NCBI GenBank assembly: GCA_907163345.1
Contig: CAJQUN010000511.1
Span: 1 to 64,000, forward strand
Length of the DNA: 64,000 nucleotides
Direction: 5' to 3'
Origin: Haberlea rhodopensis
Lineage: Eukaryota; Streptophyta; Magnoliopsida; Lamiales; Gesneriaceae
Shown: positions 22,053 through 31,993 of the stretch, in pieces
How positions within the stretch are numbered: position 1 is the stretch's first letter
Layout: each line of letters opens with the position of its first letter
Made by a program: the position numbers and the translations under genes
The notes under the pieces: generated by a model
The model's input: the letters and a program-made list of their open reading frames with translations, nothing else
Told to the model about the DNA's origin: nothing
The model's database searches: none

Positions 22053-23303
22053 ATGTCTTCGAGAAAGAGGTCAAAGCAGGCGGAAGCTTCACAAAAGCAG
22101 AAGCAGGCGGCGGCCACTACTTCGGAGCAAGAGCATGACGAACAAAAGTTTGTCAATGCCACAATTGCTGAGTTATACCCCACCTATCATAAGAAACCCC
22201 TTAGTCGTGAAAGGGGCATGAGCATGGAAAAAATTGAGTGCCCGGTCATTAGGACAGCACGGCGAAAAGGGTGGTATCAATTTGTTCAGACACCTATTGA
22301 TGTTGTGGTGCCACCGGTAAGGGTATTTTACACAAACCTTCGAGCTGTTAAACCAGGGCACCAAGTAAGTGTTTATGTTCGAGGGAAGGATGTGTTGGTA
22401 GATCGAGCTTCAATAAATAATATTTACCGGATGCCGTTCCTGCATAACTGTGCATACGAAGCTTTCAAGAATAACAGGATAGACTACGATGAGGTATTGG
22501 CAGTTATTGGCATGCCGGGAGTGGATTGGCAAAGGAACGATAAAGGAGAACCACAGTTGGTTCTAAAAAAGCATTTGACGCCAGAGGCCCAATCATGGTT
22601 CTCATTTGTCGCCTCGCGAGTCATGCCTTCGACCCACACTTCTGAGGTGACAAAAGACAGAGCGGTCCTGGTATATGCCATCCTCTCAGGGAAGGAAGTG
22701 GACTTCGGCGAGATCATTAGTGATCACATTGAAGAGATTGGGAGCAGCCCACCGACCTCCGCACTACCGTTTCCATCCACGATCACTGCTTTATGTCAGA
22801 GAGGCGGAGTGACATGGGGGGAAGACGAGGAGCTACTTCTGCCGAAGACCCCGATCATTGTGGACGGTCCACCACCTCCAACGGGCCGACGAAGGGCCGA
22901 ACCAAGACCCTCGGACACTACACAGGCTGGAGCATCATCCTCTGATGCAGAGCGTACACGTGTTACATTGGACTCTCTTCATAGGGATCTCCAAGATATT
23001 CGCCTGGAGCAGCAGAGCATTCACAGCATGCAGCGGGACATTCATAGCATGCAGAGAGCATTGCAGATGGACCATGAGCAGGTAGCTCAGCGACAGATGG
23101 AGTTCATGCACTATCAGAGTGCATGGAACACTGCCATGGCCCAGGGCTTTCCAAATTTCCAGTTCCCGCCGGAGCCACACTTTGCACCTTATCATCCGCA
23201 TGCACCTCCACCTTCTGAGTACCCACCATTTCCGCCATATCAGGGCGAGGAGCACCACTACCCAGTTCCCCCTCCAGAGCATGATGAGGACGACGATCAG
23301 TGA
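22053..23303 (+). CDS. ORF2 of element A, putative plant transposon domain protein (416 aa), intact
   Basis: The start at 22053 is the first ATG of the frame and is matched by B ORF2 (40531). The N-terminus is basic and Gln/Lys-rich. Residues ~40-260 form the conserved domain seen in plant transposon proteins, with VRVFYTNLRAV, the VYVRGKDVLVDRASINNIYRM segment, MPGVDWQRN, PEAQSWFSFVASRVMPSTHTSEVT and LPFPSTITALCQRGGV. Then come a linker (PPPPTGRRRAEPRPS), a helical Gln/Met-rich stretch (~310-365) and a proline/histidine-rich tail ending EHDEDDDQ. Catalytic residues are not evident. The protein's job is unknown. Its intact frame, beside a broken gag, suggests either a recent insertion or selection. 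Confidence 0.88.
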   Translation: MSSRKRSKQAEASQKQKQAAATTSEQEHDEQKFVNATIAELYPTYHKKPLSRERGMSMEKIECPVIRTARRKGWYQFVQTPIDVVVPPVRVFYTNLRAVKPGHQVSVYVRGKDVLVDRASINNIYRMPFLHNCAYEAFKNNRIDYDEVLAVIGMPGVDWQRNDKGEPQLVLKKHLTPEAQSWFSFVASRVMPSTHTSEVTKDRAVLVYAILSGKEVDFGEIISDHIEEIGSSPPTSALPFPSTITALCQRGGVTWGEDEELLLPKTPIIVDGPPPPTGRRRAEPRPSDTTQAGASSSDAERTRVTLDSLHRDLQDIRLEQQSIHSMQRDIHSMQRALQMDHEQVAQRQMEFMHYQSAWNTAMAQGFPNFQFPPEPHFAPYHPHAPPPSEYPPFPPYQGEEHHYPVPPPEHDEDDDQ

Positions 23304-23314
23304 CGATCGTCGTC
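23289..23314 (+). other. Hairpin enclosing the ORF2 stop codon
   Basis: GACGACGATC and GATCGTCGTC form a perfect 10-bp stem with a 6-nt loop. The TGA stop lies at 23301-23303 in the loop. The same structure occurs in element B at 41714-41739. Confidence 0.75.
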
Positions 23315-24636
23315 ATGGTATGTGTCTTTGCCTTTGCATTTATTTATTTTTCTTGTTCATTGAGGGCAATTCACATGCTAAGTTTGGGGGGTTTTTTGAG
23401 TATTTGTATATATCTTACTTTTGCACATATTGCTACTTGTCTTGTTCCCCTACCTTGCATGACTGCATGATTTTGTGACTGATTCATCCTTGAGCATTAC
23501 CAACAAAAAATTTTTTGTGAGTTAGTCTTGAGAAATGAAGAATTAGATTTGCAACGGTAATACATGATGAAATTAATCCTCATCTAGATAGGAGTTATGG
23601 AAATGTTTAACTTGTTTGTATATATCCTTGGTTAACCATATGTCAAAACTGAGGAATAATTTGAGCACTTATTGAGTCATGATTGAGTGAAGTATGTATT
23701 GATTAAATTGAAAATTTGTGTTAACTATGATGAGTCTTGAGTATCTTAGATAACTCTACAGTTTAGTTGAAAGCACTTTGAGGCGAAATTTATAATTAGG
23801 AACTAGACTTGGAGATGATTTAGGCGATCTTTGGACCGTTTGAGCCTTTCAAGCCTACCTGTTATACATTATTCCTTAGTGTCCCCTTTTGAGCCTTATT
23901 GAAAAATAATGGTATATGCATTGCATATGTTAGACCCCCATTCGGCATTCTTGGCAAACTCATTATACCCACCTTGGTTTGAGCCTAAAAGAACATTTTT
24001 ATCCATCCCTAGGAGAGTATAATGAATCTCATTCATTGCACGGAATTGTTATATGCAAATGAGTTCAAAAGGAACGAAAGAATGAGCAAAGAAAAAGAAA
24101 AGTTGTAGAGAAAAGCCTTGAAAAGAAAAATTCAAATAAGACCCAAAGTGGCCAAGGCTAGAAAAAGTTGAAGAGAAGCTCAAAATAGTTGAACTGATTT
24201 TATTATACTCTCTTCTTTGAATTCATCCTACCTTTTCTTTGAAGCCGACACCAAAAGGCCTAACGTTATAAGCTTTTAAAGACCTTTTTGATCCAAGTAT
24301 ATGGAACAATTACATTAGTGGAGAAGTGCTGGATAGTAAATTTGTAGAGTAGTTAAAAGTAATCTTGACTAGGAGTTGATATGGCACATGTTGATCTTAA
24401 AGATATATATGTAACTCATGTTTGACAATAGCACACACGCACGTTCCGATGTTGCGATGTATTGTTTAACTTAGGAGGAATTACTTCTTGTTAAATGTTG
24501 AATGACTTTTATTGATGTGTAAGTAGGATTTCTGAGTTTTTACGTATGTTGTAAAGATGATTCATGCTTAGTATCGAGTTTAACTTTTTGAGCTTATTGC
24601 TTGCTCGAGGACGATCAAGTCTAAGTTTGGGGGAGT
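23315..24636 (+). other. Long conserved 3' non-coding region of element A
   Basis: No coding frame is convincing. Blocks recur in B, D and, in antisense, C: GAGGGCAATTCA followed by AAGTTTGGGGG, the ~89-bp block at 23771-23859, GACCCAAAGTGGCCAAGGCT near 24140, and TTAGTGGAGAAGTGCT. The region ends with polypurine AAGTTTGGGGGAGT next to the LTR. Confidence 0.75.
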
Positions 24637-26184
24637 TGATAGGCTTAGATTTTAAGTGTTTTTAACTGTAATTTCTTCCAATTTTCCGTACTTTTTCCTG
24701 GATGATATTATGTTTTTTGGTGTTTATTCATTTGTTTCATGAAATTAGATCAGAAGTGGAAGAAATGAGCTAATATGAAGATAACTGGCGAAATCGAGGC
24801 GAGAAAGAGTTGAAATTAAGGAAGTGAGATTTTCGGAATCTCGATCGATCGAGATTATGTCTCGATCGATCGAGCCAGACAGTGTGCTGAGAAGAAAAGA
24901 ATTTCAAGTCTCGATCGATCGGAACAATTTTTCGATCGATCGAGCGAGGCAGTAACTTCAGAGCAAATTTTATCAAAGTCTCGATCGATCGGAAGAAAAT
25001 CTCGATCGATCGAGCGAGGCAGTGAGTTTCAAAGGCTGACATGAACAGTGCACCGATCGGACGCAAATCTCGATCGACCGAGACGCAAATCCGGGAAAAT
25101 CTTATCTTCCATTTTTGAAATGATTTTTGAGGTATAAAAGGATAAATCACTTCCATATCAAAAGAGAGCATACCAGACGTGATTTAGGTCCAGAATAAGC
25201 AGCCCTAGCCGCCGCCTAACGCCGCCGAAGGAGATTCAATCTCCGTTCTTCGTCCAAAGTCGAGCCAATCCATTCCGGAGTGCAAGGAAGGAGCAAGAGA
25301 AGAAATCACGGTGCAACGCACGGATTCATCCACCGTTTATCGTATTTCTAAACTTTGATTTCTTTGATTTTCAATTCCATTTGATGTTTTTGAGGTCGAG
25401 AGACAATTAAACTCTTATGTATTTGATTTGAATTAAATCTAGTTTATTTTATCGAGTTTTAGTTTCGTTGTGTTTGATTATTGATTCAATTGTGTTTGAG
25501 CGCATTGATTACTATTGTTCATAAATTAATTGTTTGTGTAGATCAAAGTCTAGCTAGCTTTGATTGAATCTGAGAGTTATAACCGAGATCGAGAGATAAC
25601 GTTGTAACACGCTCCATCAATTTATGATGTATGTTACGATTGAGATCGAGAGATGATATCGCATACGTGAGAACTTAGAATCGAGAGATTTAGAGTAACA
25701 AGGTTTTGACGATTTATGCAATGTTAAATTAGTAAATAGATGCACGAGAATGATTTATTCTAATTTGATGTTAGTTTCTTTACAGCTCGAGAGAGTGCAT
25801 CGAATAATAGCGAAAACCTTTCACCTTTAGAATCAATTGGTTGATAATTTGATAATTCAGTTGAATCATTAAAGATAACATAGTTGAACGACGAGCTTGG
25901 TAATTTTCTCGAGTGACTTGCCTTCGCATATCCGGAACCATTCATCTTATTGTTTCTTGTTTATTTTTCAGTCTTCAGTTTAAATTAGCATTAGTTAATC
26001 GCCTTTGTTAATCGTAGGCTAAATATAATTTTATTAATCTTATTTGGTACTTATACGTTAGTCCCTGTGGATTTGACACCCCGTACTTAAATTTTCACTA
26101 TACTAAAACTTGACAACCGTGCACTTGCGGTAGAATCGCTTCACACTACATTGAAATATCTTTTGTTTAAAAACAAAGCGGTCA
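24637..26184 (+). repeat. 3' LTR of element A (1548 bp)
   Basis: It matches 18171-19721. The terminal CGGTCA abuts the duplicated GGTGC and then H sequence. Confidence 0.95.
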
Positions 26185-26940
26185 GGTGCCGAGGAGGGGG
26201 TGGTTATCAGTTTTGGGCCACGGGATCTGGAAAATGTTTGCGCACCCCATAATGATGCCCTGGTCATATGAGCGACTGTTGCCAATTATGAAGTCGGGAG
26301 GGTGTTTGTAGACACCGGGAGTTCGGTGAATGTGTTGTTTGACGAAGCCTTTCGGCAGATGGACTTGGGGGGATATCACCTCGAGCCAATCAACACCCCC
26401 CTATTTGGCTTCGCTGGGCACACCGTGTACCCCATCGGTCAGATTTCCCTGCCCCTTTCCTTGGGGTCTAACGAGGATAGGAAACGAGGTTGATCACATT
26501 CACCATTGTGGCGGGCTCCTCTTCTTACAACATCATTCTGGGGAGGCCAGCTATGAACGAATTCAGGACTGTGGCCTCTACCTTCCATCAAAAGATAAGT
26601 TCCCTGTAGGAAAGAGAGTGGGGGAAGTCAGGGGAGACCAGCCCTCATCCAAGAAATGCTATGCTGAAACTGTAAGGGTAGAGGTGAAAAGATCCAGAAG
26701 GGGCGGTGATGAAGGACGGGAGGATAGGGGAGTACAAATGGTGCAGGAGGTGCAGGCGATGCGGTACGGGGAGGAGGAAATTATGTTAGTCCCAGGTCAG
26801 CCTGATAAAACCACAAGAGTCGCGTCCAACCTGGACAGCGTCCTGAAGCACGATTTGGTGGAATGTCTGTCCAAGCATGCAGGAATATTCGTCTGGTATC
26901 CGACAGAGTTGGCAGGGGTGTTGCCCACAGTAGCCCAACA
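26185..26940 (+). pseudogene. Element H protease region, broken and cut before RT
   Basis: This continues the H frame after the A insertion: SFGPRDLENVCAPHNDALVI, then TGA at 26269 (a CGA-to-TGA type change), then the aspartic protease FVDTGSSVNVLFDEAF with Asp-Thr-Gly at 26311-26319. After a frameshift near 26470 come FPVGKRVGEVRGDQPSSKKCY and a SKHAGIFVWYPTELAGVLP segment, normally just before RT. RT itself is absent. Confidence 0.88.
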
Positions 26941-27230
26941 CAGGTCCGCCCTGCATGCTAAAGCCCATGTTTATGAGGCCCTGGCACAAATTAAAAGTGC
27001 AGGTCAGCCATGTCACTAAAGCCCAGGTGTATGAGGCCCTGGCACAAATTAAAAGCACAGGTCCACCCTGCATGCTAAAGCCCAGGTGTATGAGGCCCTG
27101 TCACAAATTAAAAGTGCAGGCCAGCCCTGTCACTAAAGCCAAGGTATAGGAGGCCCTGGCACAAATTAAAAATGAAGGTCAACCCTGTCACCTAAGCTCG
27201 GGTTTAAGTGGCCCTGGCACCTTATTGCGT
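26940..27230 (+). repeat. Tandem repeat, ~59-bp unit, about five copies
   Basis: Units begin near 26940, 26999, 27058, 27116 and 27175. The core is AAAGCCCAGGTGTATGAGGC followed by CCTGGCACAAATTAAAAG. It starts exactly where RT coding would begin. Unit divergence is moderate. Confidence 0.85.
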
Positions 27231-27630
27231 AGCCCACACCAGGGTGCAGACCAAACGAGAATCATGCACTCATTTACGCCGAGCTCGTATCATTTTTAAG
27301 AGTTGTCCGACGGGTTTATTATATTTGGAGTTTGTGCATGTCAGCCATGTGTGGTATTTAATTCTATGCGTATGATTATTTTAAGTTATTATTGTGGGAT
27401 AATCCAATCTAAACCATGGATCAGCCCGGTCACCAGAAGTGGTCAGGACGGGCTTAAATTTACAATCGAGTCAATTTCTTACGAGTAATTGGACGGGTTG
27501 CTTCGAAGAGGCTAGACAACAATAAAAGTTCAAAATAATTTAATTACAACGGATACATCCAAAACATAATACAAGCATCAAAGGAGAACAAAGTAAGAAA
27601 AATACAGGGGGGGATTAAAAACAAGTCGGT
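27231..27630. other. Non-coding part of H between tandem repeat and antisense gene
   Basis: No feature is recognised. It lies downstream of the antisense gene stop, so it would hold that gene's 3' end and poly(A) signals. Confidence 0.5.
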
Positions 27631-29636
27631 CTAGTTGACGAAGTCAGGAGGGATGTTGGCAATAATCGCGTTGAGGTCCAGAAAGTCGTCAGGGTCCTGG
27701 TCATTAGGCGGGAAGCCCTTTGCATGGAATTGGCCCTTACACCCCTCAAAATTGAGGTCCAAATATTTGAAAGCTTTGGAGGCCAACATGCGCGTGAACT
27801 CCTCGGATTTAATAAAGGCCTCCCGACGGGCTGGTTCGCCAGCCACATATGAGGCCAGCTTGGACTTGACCCTCCCCAGCTCGGCCAAGGCACTGGACAG
27901 GTCCTGCTCCTTTCCGACCAGAGCACCACGGAGCTGTTCGACGTCAGCTCGTAGCCGGGTCACCAAAGCCCGGTGAGATTCCAGTTCTGCAGCATCGCCT
28001 CGGACTTAGCAGTAGCATTCTCAGCCTCCGACTTGGCTTCCCGCACAGCTTTCCTCGCATCCCTGGCTGACTGGCCATAGCTCGCACCCCGACGAATGCT
28101 TTCACACATCATCACCAGACCCTGAAAAGAAAAGAAAAAGGGGGGGGGGGGGTTCAGTTCTATAGCCGGCAAGAAAAATCCTGGCAACTTTAAAAAGTAC
28201 TTACCGATAAGGCCCGAGATACCCCTTCCTCTGCTAGGGGTTTCCACCTCAGCTCTGCCAGGACTTGCTGATCAACGACAGAGGTCAAGCACTCCACGAT
28301 TTGAGCAGGGAGGCCCGAAGGGGCCGAATTGATCAGGCTGACCTGTCGAGTATAACCCACTGGCACCCCAGATGAACCCGGATCGGCGGGAGCAACAGAC
28401 TGATGGCTCGGGGGGGGAAGCGGGTGGGGTGTCAATCTCATGAATGACGGGGAAGTAGCCACTTCTTCCCGGATCGAGACCCCGGCCGCACCCTTACCCC
28501 TTTTCCTTTTCCGCATGCCGGCTTCCTCCCTAACCTCTTCAGCCCGAGGTGGGCTGGCCCCTGGGTATGGCTGGGTTGGAATGACAACGGGGGCGCTAGG
28601 GGGTTGGCTCGAAGGGCCTGCCTCAGCCGCCTCTTTTCCCGCTTTCTTCTGAGACGCCATGGCGGATAGCAGCTGCTGAAGAGACATGTTATCTGCAAAA
28701 GAAATGGCTCAGGTCAGACATATGAAACATGATAAATACGATAAACAGGGGCCAGATAGGAAGAACGTACCACCAGGGACGTCTAGATAGGAGCTCAGCC
28801 CAAAACGCTTGAGTACGTCCTCCCTGATCAGGGCAGCCGAGTCGAAACGCCGAGCCCCAATAGTTGAAATAACCGTTTGGAAGAACACGTCTTCTTTGTA
28901 TTTTTTGGGCAAGGATCGGGGGGTCGGTAAGGAATCTCGCCAGGCCATTGGGAAGGCCCATCGTCTAGGTGGTTTAACAAAAAATAGGTCTGTTTCCATC
29001 CTTTACGGGAGCTCGGGATGTTATTTAAAAACTTATAAAATGTCTGGGCACCGAAGTAAAACACCCTGGGAGATTGGGTTTTCTTAACCTGGAAAAAATA
29101 ATGAAGAAGGGTAGGGGAGAAAGGTAGATCCAGGGATCGAAAGAAGGCAGTGACAGAGACCAGGCTCTGGTAGGAGTTGGGGGTAAGTTGGCTCAGAGAA
29201 ACGCAATGGAAATGGAAGAACACCTGGTAAGAAAGGGGGATAGGAAAGCGGAGTCCGCTCTTAAGCTGCTCGATGAATAAGGGAAAGTACCCGGGCGGGG
29301 GGAGATGCGGACACTCACCAGCCCTAGGAACCCGGACGTCGTGGTCTGGCGGGATAAACCACGTACGGATAAGGTGCTCGGCATCGGGAGAGACCCCCGA
29401 GTCGAGAATCTCGTACCAAGGAAGTCCAGCCTGGGCCAGACTCCTCGGGTCAAAAACCTCAAAGGTGGGGAGAGAGGGATCAAATATTCTTGGAGGGACT
29501 TGTCGGAGGGGTGCCACCTCGGGAATATTTCCCTCGGGAGCATCCGACCCGATTGGCTGGGTAGCTCAGACACCTCGGCATCCTCGTCCTCCCCACGAAA
29601 GAGAGCACCAGAGGTGGAAGATGTGGAGTTTGACAT
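27631..29636 (-). pseudogene. Antisense gene in H: putative gypsy-type transposon protein, three exons, frameshifted
   Basis: Read right to left from ATG 29636 (MSNSTSSTSGALF). Exon 1 (29636-28771) carries the plant 'putative gypsy type transposon' domain, with PDHDVRVPRAGECPHLPPPG, FIEQLKSGLRFPIP and SRKGWK. Intron 1 (28770-28693) is GTACGT...TTTTGCAG and joins in frame at VPG-DNMSLQQLL. Exon 2 (28692-28205) is Pro-rich and basic. Intron 2 (28204-28122) is GTAAGT...TTTTCAG with a C-run, joining at RALS-GLVMM. Exon 3 is coiled-coil-like and ends FVN at 27631. Frameshifts near 29530, 28990 and 27990 show decay. The function of this family is unknown. Confidence 0.8.
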
Positions 29637-29731
29637 TAAGAACAGAAAAAGGCAGAGCTGACTTACAAGATTTAGGAGAGACAATTGATCCGACCTACAG
29701 CACAAGTGAATGAAAGTGACTCAAGAGCCTC

Positions 29732-29739
29732 TATTTATA
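29732..29739 (-). promoter_or_regulatory. TATA box of the antisense gene
   Basis: The minus strand reads CCCCTATAAATAGAGG, about 96 bp upstream of the antisense ATG at 29636. This spacing is normal for a plant promoter. Confidence 0.7.
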
Positions 29740-29972
29740 GGGGATAAGGCGAGTGGGCTGGGAAAGCCAGGCCCAAACCAACGGCGCAGATTAGGGAATC
29801 TGAAAGGTCGGAGCGCCAGATAAGGACACGTGGCCTGACAGCTCCTCCTAGGGTTTGGTGCAAGACAGCTATGACCCCGGGACCATGAGTTGTCCAATCA
29901 GAGGACCAAGGTGTCTGAGTAAATAAAGTTCATCATAAACCCATTAGTCGAGGCAGCGCTACTCTAGCTCGA

Positions 29973-29986
29973 CTTGGGGGGGATAC
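29973..29986 (+). other. Polypurine tract of element H
   Basis: TTGGGGGGGATAC directly precedes the 3' LTR. Confidence 0.8.
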
Positions 29987-30784
29987 TGATGATATCCCTA
30001 GCCCTGGGGGCCCAGTAGGTTTAGGGACAGGAACTTTATTTGGGCCCGGTCAGTTGGGGACCCGTTTACAGCCCAACAAAAGAAGTCATCAAGACGGCTA
30101 CCGGGCTGTCCTATTCAAGCTCGCCGCCCGAGCCGAGTTGACACCGGGCACGACCACCTCTAGTCAGCTGCCGTTGTCTTTTCCGAGCAGAGCCCTATTA
30201 CGCGCTCCTTGGACATAATCCTCGAGGCGACCTCCGAGCTGAGGCAAGGAGGTACCTCAAGAGGTCGGGACGGCAGCAACTGGCCAGGACAGCCGAGCTG
30301 AGGCCGAGAGGGTCACTGACACATATGGTGGTCCTGTATACCGGGAATGGGGTTACAGGAGTCGGACACCTATTAAAGCAAAGGCTAGGCCCACTAACCA
30401 ATCAGAGGATGGTCAAGTACCTTGAGTACGAAAAGCATATTCCCGGATACAGACAGAATCGCAAAAGCAGGGAGGTCGTACGAGGTATGTAACAGTTATA
30501 GGTGGTCCCCAGTCTGTGGTTCTCCCCCCGGGCTCAGACATTGTCCCCAAATTCCCAAGCAAGGCGGGACCACTGACTACCCTCCCCCTATAAAGAGGAG
30601 AATTGTTAGTAAGAGAGGGGGTGGAGAAAAAGAGGGGAAACCATTCACCAGCTTGATCGCCGGAGATTCTTAACCGGTTAGATTTTTCGAGGCTCCGGCC
30701 TAACCAGTGATTTCACGAAATAGCTCATCCCTTCTCCCATATAAATTCATTTGTTATCAAAGCGAACCAAAAAAGAAGGTAACA
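29987..30784 (+). repeat. 3' LTR of element H (798 bp)
   Basis: It matches 15835-16641 and is followed by TTTAC, the right target duplication. The start may be 29987 or 29990, because TGA is repeated there. Confidence 0.93.
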
Positions 30785-31403
30785 TTTACAATAGAGGACA
30801 TCACTTTCCACACAACGATTCCCAATCTTCAAGCCTAACCAAGTCTCTTCCTCTCCAAAATTAAGTCCTTCTAAACCTATACTGTTGACCATTTTTATTT
30901 ATCTACTAACTTATTGCGCTAATATGTACATACGCTATGGTAATTAGAGTTTTTTTATTTTTGAATTATTTTTCTTTTTATAATTAGCGAAATCCTATCA
31001 TGCCTGGACGGTGTCTTAAGTACATCTACAACATGCATCTGAAACACACACCAGATATGTGGTGTAGTTGTCCTTAAAGTCACCGCTTTTAAAGGGCGGC
31101 AACAACACAAGTCATCCGGTAGTAGACTCTTAACGATCCAAACTACTCAGTATAATCCTGGCAACATATATCATCAGATAAAATAAATTCGTTACCCAAA
31201 GATACTAAATAAAATTCAATAATGGCCCCATAAACCCAATCAATGTAAGTGATTTGTATACCATTCAATGTTATACTGTTAATCTATACTCATAAGCCTA
31301 GATCTAGTGAAAACACCAATTGTTACTCGGGAGATTTCGTGAAATTTTTAGCTAACTGAATCTGAATCATGTAAACACATCGTACGAAATCTGAAATTCT
31401 TAC
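30785..31403 (-). other. Host DNA, probably intron of the DRM1-like gene
   Basis: It lies downstream of the splice donor of the host exon. No second exon is seen here or in 12853-15834. The minus strand continues open for about 55 bp past the donor and then stops, as expected for intron sequence. Confidence 0.5.
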
Positions 31404-31687
31404 TTGAAAACGGTGAGGTTGGAGTACTGCAACCCGTGGGAGAAGCTGGAGCAGACGACAAGTCAACGGAAACTTGAAGATTGCGATTAGAAGGAGCAGC
31501 GTTGTCATTCCTGATAATGGTAATGCTGCGAGAGATCTGGACACGGTGTTCGTCGGGCTCAACCACCGCCGGAAGAGGATAAGCGGAGGATCTGGTGCCG
31601 GAGAAAGAGTTGTATTTGCGGAGTTTCCCCATGCCCGATTCAGGTGTGGGCCCGGCTAGCGTTTCATCCCAAAGCTTATGGAGAAAT
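31404..31687 (-). pseudogene. Dormancy/auxin-associated (DRM1/ARP) family gene, first exon, 5' end severed
   Basis: The translated exon reads FLHKLWDETLAGPTPESGMG, the family's signature N-terminus, followed by KLRKYNSFSGTR, a Ser/Thr/Pro-rich region with ISRSITI, and SPTGCSTPTSPFS. A canonical donor GTAAGA follows at 31403. The family encodes small proteins induced in dormancy, sugar starvation and auxin response, of uncertain biochemical role. Family members begin Met-Gly-Phe-Leu or similar, and here the element F LTR joins exactly before the Phe codon. An ATG in the LTR (31701) is in frame, so a fusion start is conceivable. Exon 2 was not found. Confidence 0.8.
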
Positions 31688-31993
31688 TGTTGGGTTTCCA
31701 TACCCTGGCGCCAGATCCAAACGCAGCGGAAAATAAACATAAACAGATCTGACCCAGGGACGGATCGATCGCGCCTGATTAATATATTAGCATGCAAATA
31801 TCAAAATATAATGCACGAAAATAGAATTACCGAGAACAGCGAAATCAATCTGATGTCGGTGGCTTGTGGAATGGAGTCTTAGTTTCTCAGAAACTAGAAT
31901 GACTTGTTTATAGGGTCATTGAGTAACTAAAGGGCTTTGGGTGCATAAAGCCCAATAGGCCAACATTTGGCTTTCAGGGCACATATGCTAACA
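31688..31993 (-). repeat. 3' LTR of element F (306 bp)
   Basis: In element sense it starts TGTTAGCATATG and ends GGAAACCCAACA. The minus strand before it holds GGGCAAGTGGTGGAT, a polypurine-like tract. A CTATAAACA promoter motif lies near 31907-31914. One isolated GGATCGATCG is present but not a pair. Confidence 0.8.

Larger units (their letters stand above)
18171..26184 (+). mobile_element. Element A: non-autonomous Athila-like gypsy element with gag and ORF2
   Basis: Inserted in H with perfect target duplication GGTGC (18166-18170 and 26185-26189). Order: LTR, tRNA-Asp-type primer site, gag, spacer with paired palindromes, ORF2, long conserved 3' region, polypurine tract, LTR. No protease, RT or integrase is present. 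The layout equals that of element B at 36696, so this is a defined non-autonomous family and not a random deletion. Confidence 0.95.
15835..30784 (+). mobile_element. Element H: non-autonomous Ty3/gypsy (Tat-like) with antisense gene, carrying nested element A
   Basis: The LTRs at 15835-16641 and 29987-30784 match, and the flanks TTTAC (15830-15834 and 30785-30789) are a perfect target duplication. Without nested A it is about 6.9 kb. Contents are gag, aspartic protease, a ~59-bp tandem repeat where RT should begin, an antisense spliced gene, and a polypurine tract. RT, RNase H and integrase are missing, so movement would need enzymes from elsewhere. Confidence 0.93.

Noticed and set aside
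22935..23316. Minus-strand frames opposite ORF2 of A
   Set aside because: They are shadows of the plus-strand ORF2, which has a homologue in B with conserved protein sequence.
18171..26184. Envelope gene (retrovirus-like) in element A
   Set aside because: ORF2 shows no signal peptide, transmembrane segment or cleavage site; it matches the plant transposon domain instead.
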